Positions 10,265-20,741 of a stretch of DNA of 27,890 nt are shown here, one piece after another (position 1 is the stretch's first letter; every line of letters starts with the position of its first letter). The notes under the pieces were generated by a model. That model was not told the DNA's origin, searched no databases, and was given only the letters and a program-made list of their open reading frames with translations. This stretch comes from Spirogloea muscicola (lineage: Eukaryota; Streptophyta; Zygnematophyceae; Spirogloeales; Spirogloeaceae), in NCBI GenBank assembly GCA_009602725.1, contig WELB01000442.1:1-27890 (forward strand), in the 5' to 3' direction. The position numbers were made by a program, and so were the translations under genes.

Positions 10265-13200
10265 CAGCCATCTGGTTTGAGTGCTTGCTGTACGAGTCGG
10301 ACGCTGATAGGAGCATAACCAGAGAAAGTATACGCTATGTCCTGGGGTCTGCAACCGCACTCCGAATGGAAGCGTTTACTTAGAGGAAGGAGCTCAAGGC
10401 TTGAACTAGAATGTCTAGCATTGCTCTTCCCTTCTTCTGAAGCAAGGCTCTTGTGGACTCACAAAAACTCTTGTCAGAGCAGTAGCAAACCTCGTACCTC
10501 AGGTCGTCAAGGTCGTCAACGACAAGCTTGAGTCCCTTCCTCACTGTTGCCCAACTACCCCTGACATCCTGCAATCTCTCAGGACAGACAGGCAGCATGA
10601 GCAGATGGAATCTCAAGGATGTCATTGCAAGTCCCAGGTTGATGACATCCTGATATTCTCTGACCTGAAAGGAGATGGCTGAAAAGAGACTGTGCACAGA
10701 CACTGTAATGTGGCTGAACATTCTCAGTGGCAGCGTCAGAGAGCTACCATGCTGAGCTGCTATCCTGGTCCACGAGGGCTCATGAGCAACAATCTAGATG
10801 GGACACTGCTTGCTGTGTGTGACCTGCTTCTTGAGGAGGCCGGCCTTCTCCAGATTATCCAATGTACTCAGATGCTCAAAACCATAACTGTGAAGAAGTT
10901 CCCTTCTGATCACAAGAACATATGTACGTGATCAGAAGCCTACAGGTCTGACTCAAATAGCAGCAGCACATGGCAAGTGGCCACGAAGGGCAGGCCACCT
11001 ATGTTACCCCCAGTAGCAGCTTTCAATTGTCGCAAGTGACCTGAGAAAGTCGTACTGCTTCTTGGGAAGCCCCCCGTTTGTTAGCGAGAGGAGGCACGTC
11101 ATTCGTATTACAATCAAGAATGGAGACTGGCATGCAATAAGCTCCTCCACAAATTCAAACGCCCTGCCATGGTGTTGCTCCCAGCCGGTCAGAGCTGCTT
11201 TCATACAAACTGGTGCAAACACACGCAACGTGCATTTCAGGAGTCTGCTACTCTATGATGCTGAGGCCAAAGTCTCAACTCTTGCAGGCAAACTCCTACT
11301 GTCAAATTGGCACGAATACCTACGCATCATAATTGTGACCCTCCACCAGGGTCTGCTCAATGCTGAGGCGACTCCTGAAAGACGGCTCCTGGAACGTTAG
11401 ACTCCCAAGGTGCTGGGCGAGATTTGTGTGCCGCTGCAGAGACACGGAAACTCAGAGTAATCCGCAAGTGCCCTGAGGATCTGAAGGCTTTCCTTCCAAG
11501 TAACACAAACCATGGCAGCTGGAATCAACTTCTGCTTAGCGCATCTATATGTTACATATTAAAGACACATCGTATTACCGTCATCTCAGGAAGCGAGTTT
11601 AATTTCTTCACAAAATCTTTGAGATCTGAAACGCTTTGATTCTGCAGGAACAGACCAAATGTAGGGCAAGCTTAGCAGCCTTGATGTACAGCCAGAAGGT
11701 ATCTGCCACAACCCTAGGTGTTGGTCAAATGCATGAGTGCTGAACAAGAGCATGCACTGTGACTGTGGACATGGTGCACACCGAAGTCGTGACTTCTGCA
11801 TAGTCTTGTTTCATACTTGCAGCTTTTGTTCGCAGGATCTGGTGGCACACGGGCAACACTGAGCATCAATTACTTCAGCAGTTTCAAATAGAGAGAAGGT
11901 ATGCAGCATCCAAAAGGGGCACAAAGATGAATGTCATGTGTGACCATTGCAAGTTCCTGGATGGACTTGCTCTTAGATTGGGAACTCATGAGGTTCAAAG
12001 CAGCCAGCACATTGGTGAAGTTGGGGCACAAAGCACCTGGCCAACAAGTCCAAAGTTCAAATTGCGAAGTTCCAGGAAGAGCTTATCACTGCCACAGAGA
12101 GGTATATCAGACATCAGAAAGGGAGCTGCGCCAACCTTCCCTGCTGACCTGCTCACTTGTTTCGCACTTGATCCCGAATGCCCAAGGTCTTGTTCAAGAA
12201 GGCCAAGCGGCCGCCCAAAAGTTTGACTTCAATATAGTCTGCAAGTATGCTGCCTTGAAGCTGCAAATGATAAATTTGCACACAAGAGCTGCCATTGTGT
12301 TACTGATAGACATACTTTGATGTTAGAGGAATCTTCACCCGCTTTGCTCCTGCCTGCCCACCCATGATAACCGGATCCACCTCAATGGAGCAGTTATTAA
12401 TCTGCAGAACCTGACCATGGTGTAAAACAAGGAAATGTCAAGAAGGTGACTTACTTTGGCTAAAGCGAGCCACCACCTCTAAGATGAAAGGAACTTGGGC
12501 AAGACTAGTCTGGTGTCATAGGTGCAAGTTTATCATCAATCAGTGAGATGATGACAATGGCTTCAAAGGGGCTTGTCAAAGACGTTGGTGACAAGAATGT
12601 GGTGAAGCAAGCATACCTCGTCAATGAGACCTTCGTAGGTGAGCTGCGTACACATTGGAGTCACCAAGTCCACCTGCATGCTCACAATTTTGCATGTCAG
12701 AGCCACGCAGCTGAAGACCCTTACAGACTCATGATGACACTCCCCGTCCCAAACACAAAATTAAGTGCGGATGAGAAGGCCACTGCTGTTTGAGGACACT
12801 GCAGAGCATGGTGAACGGGCTGTGTCCTTAATGTGAGAGATTGCAACCTGTTCCTAAGAAGTTGCTGCACGACATGGTGTTCATGTAACAAGCATCAAAG
12901 CTCTCTGTATGCAAGCCTGAACAACCACATATAGAATGCACCAGTCTACCAACAGCTGCATGTTTGTGGAGGGACCTGGCGATCTAGCAGAATCAGAAGG
13001 TCGATTTCAGAAGTGATCAACTGCAACAGGCAGTCTTAAGTGGAATCAGCTCAACGTCTACAGCTCCAGAGGACTCGATCATGCCATATAACAGCAGCGA
13101 AAGTAGGCCTCGATAGGTCTTGCAGAGAAAGGTCAGAAGCCTTGTGAAACTGTGGGGCTTACAGGCATGCCCCCTTGCTGCTCCCTTTGCATCCTCTTCA

Positions 13201-14748
13201 GCAGGTCTGCCACTTGGGCTGCTGCCCGTCCCTTCCCCATCACATGGGGAATGGTGCCAAAAACCCCCTGCCACAGCCACACACGGCTTCTTCGACTGGG
13301 GGGGGAAAGGGGGGGGCATGTGCTTGCAGACCAAGGAACCTCAAACTTGCACACTTGCCTGTGCTAAGACAAAGTCGAGATACTCTTGACTCGCTTCCTC
13401 ATCGTGGCAAGTCCCACAGGTAGCTTACACCAGTCAGCTGTGCACGTGCACAGTCTGGCTTGTTCTTTCCCGTGTAAGACATCGCCCATACCAGGTGATT
13501 GGACATCAAGACAGTGGCACATGCTGACCTGCAATCTCATCAAAGTCCTGGCAACGTAGAAGAGGGAACTTCGATCTCCATCCACTTGACATTCCTGCAT
13601 TTGCATCTTACCAGGTTCTTAGCTTAACCAGAGTGTCGGCTAGGTGTTGTCAAGGCAAGATCTCTAGTTGTGGGCCAGAATGTGATCATGTGCGTGACTG
13701 AGTACTTATTGCCAGAGCCAAATTGACCATCGAAGACGGAGCATGCAACCACAGCTCTGGCTGCCACCTTGTATCCACCCTCGTACTCAAGGGACAGCAC
13801 ATCTTCGTCAAACGCAATCAGGTCCAAAGGGTATTCCCCAATTGTGAGGTCTGCATAAACTCCTTCCTCCTCCAGCAGCTGTTGCCATCCTTCATGTTGC
13901 AGACGGCATGCAGAGCGTTGAAGGCCAAAAATTCTGGCTGCTGATAACATGCCCAAGATTGCCGGTATGTCGCAAGCAGCACCGAACCACAATGAGACAG
14001 TGGGGCTCAGGAGCAAGTCTAGGTGGAGTATATACCTTCTCGCACACGATTGTACGACGAGGGGTGAAGAAGAGTGCATACTCTCGGGAGATTCTCTGCT
14101 GCAGGTCAAGCTTGATTTGTCTTGCAACCATGTTCATGAGAGCCAAGCGAGGTCTCACGAGGAAAACGATGACCTTGCAGTCTGTTTGTATCTGCGTCTG
14201 ACTGAGGTGGTACAGGTTCTCGACGCCATGCTCCTGCACGGGTACCTTATGTTGAGGAGCATGGAATGCCAATGACGCAGGCCAGCGGACTCGAGCAGGG
14301 CAGTTAGAAGGTGGGGTGTCACGACTTGCTGACCTTTAGGAGCGAGGTCTGGGCGACGAGAGCCAAAGGCCCGCTGAGCTTCGGGTCGAGCACCAGAGCT
14401 TTCTTCTTCCCCGTCTGCAGCAGTCAGCGTCAGCAGCGCCACCGGCGGCTGGCGCAATCAGAGTGTGGAGGGACGGTGAGCTGTGCTCAAAGCCTTGCTG
14501 CTGCTGCTGCTGCTGGGAAGGGCTGGGAGAGAGGGGGCGGCAGAGGCAGCGGGGCGAGGAGGCGGACCGAGTCGAGCGCATCCACCAGCTCCCGGCGAGC
14601 ATGGTCCCTGCGAGCGGTGGAGGCGGGGCGGGGTCAGTGGCGGAGGGAGCTGCAGGCAGGCAAGGGCGATGAGCAGCCTGGCGGGGGGGGACAACCGGAG
14701 GGAGGCGAGGTTGATTGGCGTGCCGTCGAGGGTGGGCATCTGCGCCAT
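10265..14748 (-). pseudogene. VPS33: VPS33 second copy, truncated after exon 18
   Basis: Exons 1-18 of VPS33 recur at +7,311 bp, from 14696-14748 (exon 1) to 10265-10341 (exon 18), encoding residues 1 to about 497 unchanged. The repeat then ends in the next intron, so the last four exons, including the [20 protein letters not shown] segment, are missing and unrelated ECD sequence follows across the N. If the duplication is real this is a 3'-truncated copy that would not make a full SM protein. If it is an assembly artefact the copy does not exist. Confidence 0.85.
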
Positions 14749-14853
14749 GACGGGGAGACCATGGAGGGGATGGGGCGGCCGCGGCCGCCGCCGCCGCCAA
14801 GGCCCCGCGGCAGGGCCCGGCGAAGCTGGCAACGTTTTCGCCCAGCTTGTGAG

Positions 14854-15521
14854 GGAAGGCGCGCGGTGCGCATGACATCGAAAGGGAGGCCAAATCTAGC
14901 CCTGCAAATGTCCTGTTCATTGGGTAATGAGCTGGCTAAGGGGGACCCTAATGGAGTTGTGGAGTCGAGGGTGTATTGGGTGATGGAGGGCGGGAGTGAC
15001 CAAGTACAAAAGCAGGAACATCGACAGAGGTACATCACCTGCTGGTAAGCTGACCCGCTCAGTAACCACGTGTCAGCAAGTAGAAGAAAGGCGCGCGGTG
15101 CGCATGACATGAAAACGGCGGCCAATCCGAGCCCTACAAAAGTCCTGGGAACGGGCATCGAACTGGCTAAGTCCTATACAATGAGCGACTGGAATTACTG
15201 GAGCAACATGGAGATACTCAATCAGTATCAAGGTCACAACAAGACTCCATGGCACGGAGCCTCCAGAGAGTGCTGCTCGCTGCGTGAATCACCACGGAGG
15301 CCAGATTCCAAGCAGCGAGGACCAATGACCCTCGGAACACCTGTGGATATCTACAGCCAATGGTATGGTAGAGCCGTCAGTGTAGGTCTCTGTAATGTGG
15401 ATCTTCTTCTGCTCGGCCACCTTCACAATGCAGCCGGCCTCAGAGGAGTGAGAGCCGTTCTTGTAATAGCTATCGGTTGTTTTGATTTGCATAAGGGGCC
15501 ACTTTGCCACTTCCCAGGGGT
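14854..15521 (-). mobile_element. Second copies of the retroelement fragments upstream of VPS33
   Basis: This is the repeat-copy equivalent of 7543-8210: a solo short element (14854-14948), a tail (15086-15171) and the decayed retroelement C-terminal segment (about 15296-15521). It carries no information beyond copy 1. Confidence 0.55.
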
Positions 15522-15896
15522 GGCAAACTGGCCCACCAGATTGATACGTCTTCTTCAAGGAACCCCATCACGGGGTTACGGAGGCATCACCCCGCCCAAG
15601 TTTGCACAGCGTCAAGCAGCTGCATGGTGGGACCGGGAGGACAATGGGCCAGCATGTGTCTGTGACAAGATTGTTGGCGCCCTGCTGTTATGGGCCTCGT
15701 CACAGCAAGAATGTCAAGGGGTCCACCTCCAACTGGTATCCATCGTCCTCGTGCTCACTCTGTGCGCACTGGCTGGCACTCTTATTCATTTTGTGTACCT
15801 GCACTTACCCGAGGCAAGAAGCTAGAATGATTAGGCCTGGTACTCAAGTCCCCTAAAACGTCATAGTTGGCACTTCGCTGGACTGGCTATACTAAC

Positions 15897-16938
15897 CTCT
15901 CGTGTGATATGGCAGTGGTCGCCTGGAAGACCTCGCCGGTGCATGCCATGCCCTCGCGGTGCTTGGCGGAGCCGGGAGGCACGCCCTGATAGTTGCCACG
16001 GCCCTCCCCGGCAGTGTATGAAGAGTTTCCCGCCGAGCCGGCAGCGGCAGCAGCTATCTTCCGCAGCATATCTATCAAAATTTCGAGGCCGACCGCAGCT
16101 TCATGCCGAGCTCAGCGGCATTGTACTCAACCGTATTATCACGTGGCGGCATCGGGTAGTGCAGTGGAGCCTGCGCCGCAGCGGCAGCACTGGTGGTCAT
16201 GGCCATGGCCATGGCGGTGGCCACGGCGATGGCAGCGGCAGCGGCAGCGGCGGCGGCTGACCTGGAAGGCCTGTTGGCGGAGCTGAGCGTAATTGGCGCG
16301 ATTGAAGCGGACTATCAGATCAACCATTGGCGGGCCGTCACCGGCGGTGCCGGCTGGGAAGAGGGTGTCCAAGTGTGCTGCGACGGCCATGCCATTGGCA
16401 TCGCAGCCCTTAAGAGCCTCCATGATGACAACACCGAGCAATGTCGGATCCGCCTCCAGTGTCCGCGCCGCTGCCGCTGGGAGCCGGCAGTGCGTCACGT
16501 AGCCACTAGCCAGCGCGCGCCGTGAGTAACCCTATATGTCCTCCTTAAATGCTGCCTGCAAGAAGGCAAGCCCAAGGGAAGAGCAAAAGGTCGACAATAA
16601 GGACGGAAGAGACAGGAGGGAAGGGGACAGGGAGTGGGCAAGAGAGAGAGGAATATGCGCCAGCGGGAGGAGGGAGGGAGGAGGATAAGGGAAGAGGGTG
16701 TCGAGGCAAATAGGGAGGGAGGAAGGGCTAGGGGATGTCAGCGACGAGTGACAAGAGGATGGTTGCCGGCCATGGAGCTGCCAAGCGGGCCTCCGAGGGA
16801 GCACGCACCTGCACGGCTGGGGAGGCCTCGGTGGACACTGCGGGGTTGCGCACTGCCGCAAGCGCCGCCACAAGCGTCGGCGTCTTGGGCGCAATGTACC
16901 GCGAGACAATGTTCATGACCCCACCACGCAGGAACCCA
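15897..16938 (-). pseudogene. ECD-family second copy, internal exons only
   Basis: Exons equivalent to the last three of copy 1 lie at complement 16809-16938, 16262-16555 and 15897-16125, with the same in-frame TAG (16532-16534) and the same 1-nt deletion near 16092-16099. The first two exons are absent because the repeat ends at 17064 inside the preceding intron. Confidence 0.7.
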
Positions 16939-17064
16939 CTGCAAGGCCCTCACTGACAATAGGCAATCAAAGCCATGAGATAAAGATCAAGCTGTGACTT
17001 TGAAGTGCCCCCAAATTGTGAAGCCCTCTTTAAGAAGCCTTTCCGAAAGCCTCAGGCGAATATG

Positions 17065-17065
17065 N
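17065..17065. other. Single undetermined base at the right edge of repeat copy 2
   Basis: One N between the end of the duplicated segment and unrelated retroelement-type sequence starting ctttggcggc. Together with the N at 10224 it brackets the second copy exactly. Confidence 0.9.
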
Positions 17066-17119
17066 CTTTGGCGGCGGCCTCCGGCTTCCGTCAGGGCGAC
17101 GTCTTTCCACCAGCTAGCT

Positions 17120-17275
17120 ACTCGGATCTGCATCTCCTGTCTAAAGGTTACTGAGCGTTCCCTGGCTGATGTCTTAGTCCTAGTCATTCGCACTCAAGCT
17201 CCCTCAGACCTTGTCCATTCTTTTGGGCTGGCCTTTCCCAGCCACCAGTCAATCTGGCCGCGCTTTCTCTATTGA
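17120..17275 (+). repeat. Dispersed repeat shared with 25085-25245
   Basis: About 155 bp, including ggttactgagcgtt, tggctgatgtcttagtccta, gaccttgtccat and cccagccaccagtcaatctg, recurs with minor differences at 25085-25245. The last part also resembles 19188-19245. It contains the hairpin GGGCTGG...CCAGCC at 17225-17243. No protein is recognised. Confidence 0.75.
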
Positions 17276-17439
17276 GCGGGTCAATCTGCTGTAGGTTATG
17301 TAGATTTAGATGTGCTTGCCTTTGTACCTGACCATTTGGCCTACATTTCTTTCTAATACACGATCTCTTCCTTCTTGGGAGGTGGCAATCGGCTCCTCAA
17401 GTTCTGAGTTCACCTGGGGTGCTAAGCCGGTAGCCTCCA

Positions 17440-18682
17440 CCATCACCAGTTGCTTTACCCAGAAGGGGTCAGGCGAATCAAGCACCCGCCACAGCGGCAC
17501 AGAAAACCTGCCATTCCAGCTTTCTCTAACCGCGGCCCTACGTGCCCTCTCGCGCTCCTTACCCACACTCGCAGAGGGTCATGCGGATTTTGCGGCATGG
17601 GCACGCTGTTCCGACAGGAAAGCGCGGGCCTACTAAACTCATGCGGCGGACGAGCAGGCCGTCTCTGAGCTGAAGGGACAGCTCAAGGACGATGGACGTG
17701 GTCTCACCCGGATCCCTCCCATCAGCTCCCCAGGTGCGTCCGAGTAGTCAAACGCTTTGCCGATTTACGAGTCCCTTCAGCTTTTACATGAACTGTTTCG
17801 TGAAGCGCTGCATCATCACCTCGGCTTCCCCCCCCTTGCTTGGTTAGCATCCGCCAGTGCAAGTGTGGCCATGTTGCCGATGATAAACTCGCTTTCGCTG
17901 TGCACATGCTGACGTGTGTTTAGGGGGGTGAGCCCATTGCCTCACACGACTTCCTCAGAGATTCTATGTAGGCAATTGTGTGCGAGGCGGGATATCATCC
18001 AGCGATGGAAGTGTCCAGCATTATGCCGATCGCCGCAAGGCGAGGCAAGCCATACGTGCGGCGTCTGGACGTGGTCGCCACCCCCCGGTGCGGTGGGCCT
18101 CGCGTGCTCTTGGACGTGGTTCTCATTGACGCTTACAAGGTTGGAGCATCCACGGCAACCGTGCCTGGCTGGGCAACGTCCAGCGCGGAGGGCAACAAGG
18201 AGAGGCATACAAGGACCACCATCGGAGGAGACCACTTCTATCCGTGCTCAATAGATTAATACGGTAGCTAGGGCAGGAAATGGCCCTCCCTCATCCAGCA
18301 TCTGGTCCGACTAATTGACGCACATCTTTGAAGTCGGGGGGGGCAGCTTGGGGCTCACAAGCGTTCCGCAGGCATTGGATGCAGGTCACAGAATGCGGCT
18401 TTCGCTTAGTTTGCAGCCCTCGCAAGCTCTGGCTAATCATCACCGTGCTGGGCACGCTCTAAGTCGGGCCACCGGCTTCCTTGGCGGCGCTCCAGCACCT
18501 TACATGAGCTTGTCGAATTTGTATGTGCTCACCCGTGGGTACTATCGTTACTGCTACCTTAGCCACCAGCATAGGGCTTGATATTATGTAGCCTTATTTC
18601 TGCAGTTGTTTTGCATGAACATTGTATTGGGTAGAGCTGGCCTCCCTTTCATGTCATGCGTACCCGCGCGCCTTCTCTTTTT
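17440..18682 (+). mobile_element. Decayed non-LTR-like retroelement, 3' part
   Basis: The segment is colinear with 22850-24630. Around 17980-18240 it encodes RRGKPYVRRLDVVATPRCGG, then LLDVVLIDAYKVGA, then GDHFYPC. The spaced R.D.V...(L/I)DV pattern with a downstream K...(F/Y)P segment resembles the region after reverse transcriptase in some LINE-like elements, possibly a PD-(D/E)XK-type nuclease fold; this is inference. The frame is broken by stops and shifts, and no reverse transcriptase catalytic motif is visible. A conserved tail (18617-18682) follows the coding remnant. Confidence 0.5.
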
Positions 18683-18739
18683 CTGGGCCAGCCAATCACA
18701 GCCATCACCCTCTACTGGAAGCGTCTTTGATCTTCATGG

Positions 18740-19020
18740 ACGTCGCCCTCACAGAGTATTCGAAAGAAGGGCCCGATAATTTGTGAGACCGGCTATGCTG
18801 TGAAGTTGGCCGAAGTAAAGAAGTAATACAAGTACAAGGACCAGCCTGCTGGCGATACCTTCTACTCCCTGGCCATGAACATCCACGGGTGTTACGGGGT
18901 CCGGTGGTCCTCGTTACTTTCTCTGCTGGCCTCTCAAGCTGACCAGCGGGGCCGCGAACAGGGTGCAGCACTTCCTGGAGGCTCGATGCCTTTGGGTCTT
19001 GTGTCCCGTACCGCATGAGT
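18740..19020 (+). mobile_element. Second retroelement C-terminal fragment
   Basis: About 18760-18935 encodes AVKLAEVKK, an in-frame stop, then DTFYSLAMNIHGCYGVRWSS, aligning with the minus-strand fragment at 7985-8210 and the plus-strand copies at 23.7 and 24.2 kb. It begins soon after the tail of the preceding fragment, so at least two element ends lie in series here. Confidence 0.5.
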
Positions 19021-19429
19021 CTGTCTATGTCCCCGCAGCGGTCCCAAGCGCTTGTGCACCGCCGAGCCAGTCGCAGCAGCCTCTGGCTTGCGCAGCGGGG
19101 TTGCTCTTCCTTACTTACTCGCGGTTACTGAGAGCCCCCTTGCTGCCGAGCAATCAGAATCTTGCTTTTTGCGCTGTTCGGCCCCTCCAGACCTTTTCCA
19201 TTCTTTTGGGCTGGCCTCTCACAGCCACCAGTCAACTCGGAAGCGCTGTTCTTCCTCCCCTCAGCTCATCTGACTTCCTACCGCTGACACGGGCCTGTGG
19301 CATGAACACACTTTCTGTATGCACCTGGCCGGCTTCTACTACCGCTCCTTTAGTAGTATCAGCAGTCGCATACATTTTCATTTGTTACCTGCCTGACAAC
19401 AAGACGCCACTTGTCATGCCAACATATGA

Positions 19430-19640
19430 TCTGATTGCATGTGAGCTGCCGAATATGCTTTACAGCTTCGTATGGCAGCTACCATAGGGAGTGGTTGGTA
19501 GGCATTCAGCTGTCATATGTGCGGGGATATGCAAGTAGACGCACAAAATTGGTGCTGGCACGAGATTGCTGAGGAAACAATGAGGTGCACTTCTACCCCG
19601 TGCCAAGTACAGATCAGTGATGTGTTGGATTCGAAATACA
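19430..19640 (+). repeat. Repeat shared with 24790-24945
   Basis: The stretch containing gtgagctgccg, gcttcgtatggcag, gggagtggttg, agacgcaca and ttggtgctgg is matched in order at 24790-24945. The 17.1-19.6 kb and 22.7-25.2 kb blocks are therefore related beyond the retroelement coding remnants. No protein is recognised. Confidence 0.7.
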
Positions 19641-20160
19641 TAGAACCAACAAATGCAGCTGGAATATTATTGTGTCAAGGGCGGTCATATCCTGGACCAA
19701 TGCATGGGCTGATTAATCATCTGACTTAGCCCAGTGGACCCTAGTAACGCTCCTAGTGACTGATGAGTGCCCCGGTACTTCTGGCATGATGCTGGAATTT
19801 GAGGCGTCCGGGCTGCTGCTCCGGTGCACCCTAGCTTGCATACTAATTCACCGTGTTGGCACCTTGGATACTGCACGAGAGTGCATTGTATTACAGTGCA
19901 CTGCAAGACAATGCATGCATTGCTTTGACACCATCAATGGGGTACAGATATGATCCGCCAGGAGCTCATGGGCACGCATCTTTAGCAACACTGTCAACAA
20001 CCTCCGCGGGCGCATCTTTACAGTCGAGAGCTCTACATTGCCAGTGGCGATCCAGTCACAAGTAGCATGGACACCTACAACCAGGGGCTACATCGAGCTC
20101 TGGAGGAACGAATTTATTTCGTAAATCTGTCTTAGATCTGTTGAAGAGATTTGTGGTAGG
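19641..20160. other. No gene recognised; contains a 34-bp near-palindrome
   Basis: Short frames occur on both strands but none is recognisable. The only structure I see is a dyad at 19882-19915: the two 17-nt arms match at 15 positions with no spacer, centred on cagtgcactg. Confidence 0.5.
19882..19915. repeat. 34-bp near-perfect palindrome
   Basis: The left arm tgcattgtattacagtg pairs with the right arm cactgcaagacaatgca at 15 of 17 positions. No loop separates the arms, so it could form a cruciform or bind a dimeric factor. No neighbouring gene explains it. Confidence 0.7.
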
Positions 20161-20189
20161 GTACAAAGGAGTGCTGCTCTGTGAAGTGC

Positions 20190-20515
20190 TCCACTCTGCT
20201 ATATGAGGACGCTTTCTCTAATCGAAGCGCCTCTTTGAAGCCCTGCACACAGTCTTCCATGGAAGCTTGATGTCGCAAGCTTGATGATTTCTGGATGAGC
20301 ACAGTAACCTGCATCAGTCCTTTTGTTCTGGAAGCTCATCATGCGCCTCATCTGCTCCACTTTTGCTATAAGCACGCAATCTCCAACACGAAGCACATCT
20401 TCTAAGCCCCGCACACACTTTTCCATGGACGGTCGCAAGCTCGATAACCCCCGGATGAGCTCGGCAACCTGCACCAGTCTTCTTGTTCTGGAAGCTCATC
20501 ATGCGCCTCATGCAT
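20190..20515 (-). repeat. Two-unit tandem repeat of about 160 bp with an open minus-strand frame
   Basis: The segment containing ggatgag, cctgca(t/c)cagtc and ttgttctggaagctcatcat occurs twice at an offset of 160 bp (20321 and 20481), with an 8-bp indel elsewhere in the unit. On the minus strand the units encode related peptides: VAELIRGLSSLRPSMEKCV in one and VTVLIQKSSSLRHQASMEDC in the other. They are helical-looking but not recognised. This may be the remnant of an exon duplicated downstream of ECD copy 3, or unrelated sequence. Confidence 0.5.
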
Positions 20516-20741
20516 CATCATTTAAATCCTCATCACGTGGGACCGTAGCGCCGCCTCAATAAGCCTCAACCGCTCTCCCCCTGCGATGCTGCAGCACAAT
20601 GTGTGAACCCACCGCCTCTGACCTAGGGTAACCGTGAGGTTGAGCTCCGCCCAAGGGGCTGAAGCTAGAAAAATGTAAGGCCTGGAACACGAGTCCCTGA
20701 AGCTTCACAGTTGGCACTTCCGCTGAACTGGCTGTGCTGAC

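Larger units (their letters stand above)
10225..17064. repeat. Long direct repeat, copy 2 (6,840 bp), N-bounded
   Basis: It corresponds to 2914-9753 at an offset of 7,311 bp with no difference seen. It starts directly after the N at 10224 and ends directly before the N at 17065. Copy 1 has no such marks at its ends and continues into gene sequence on both sides. Confidence 0.95.

Noticed and set aside
9719-10360. Minus-strand frame crossing the N at 10224
   Set aside because: It joins a VPS33 fragment to ECD sequence through an undetermined base at a probable contig join, so the apparent fusion is not evidence of a fused protein.
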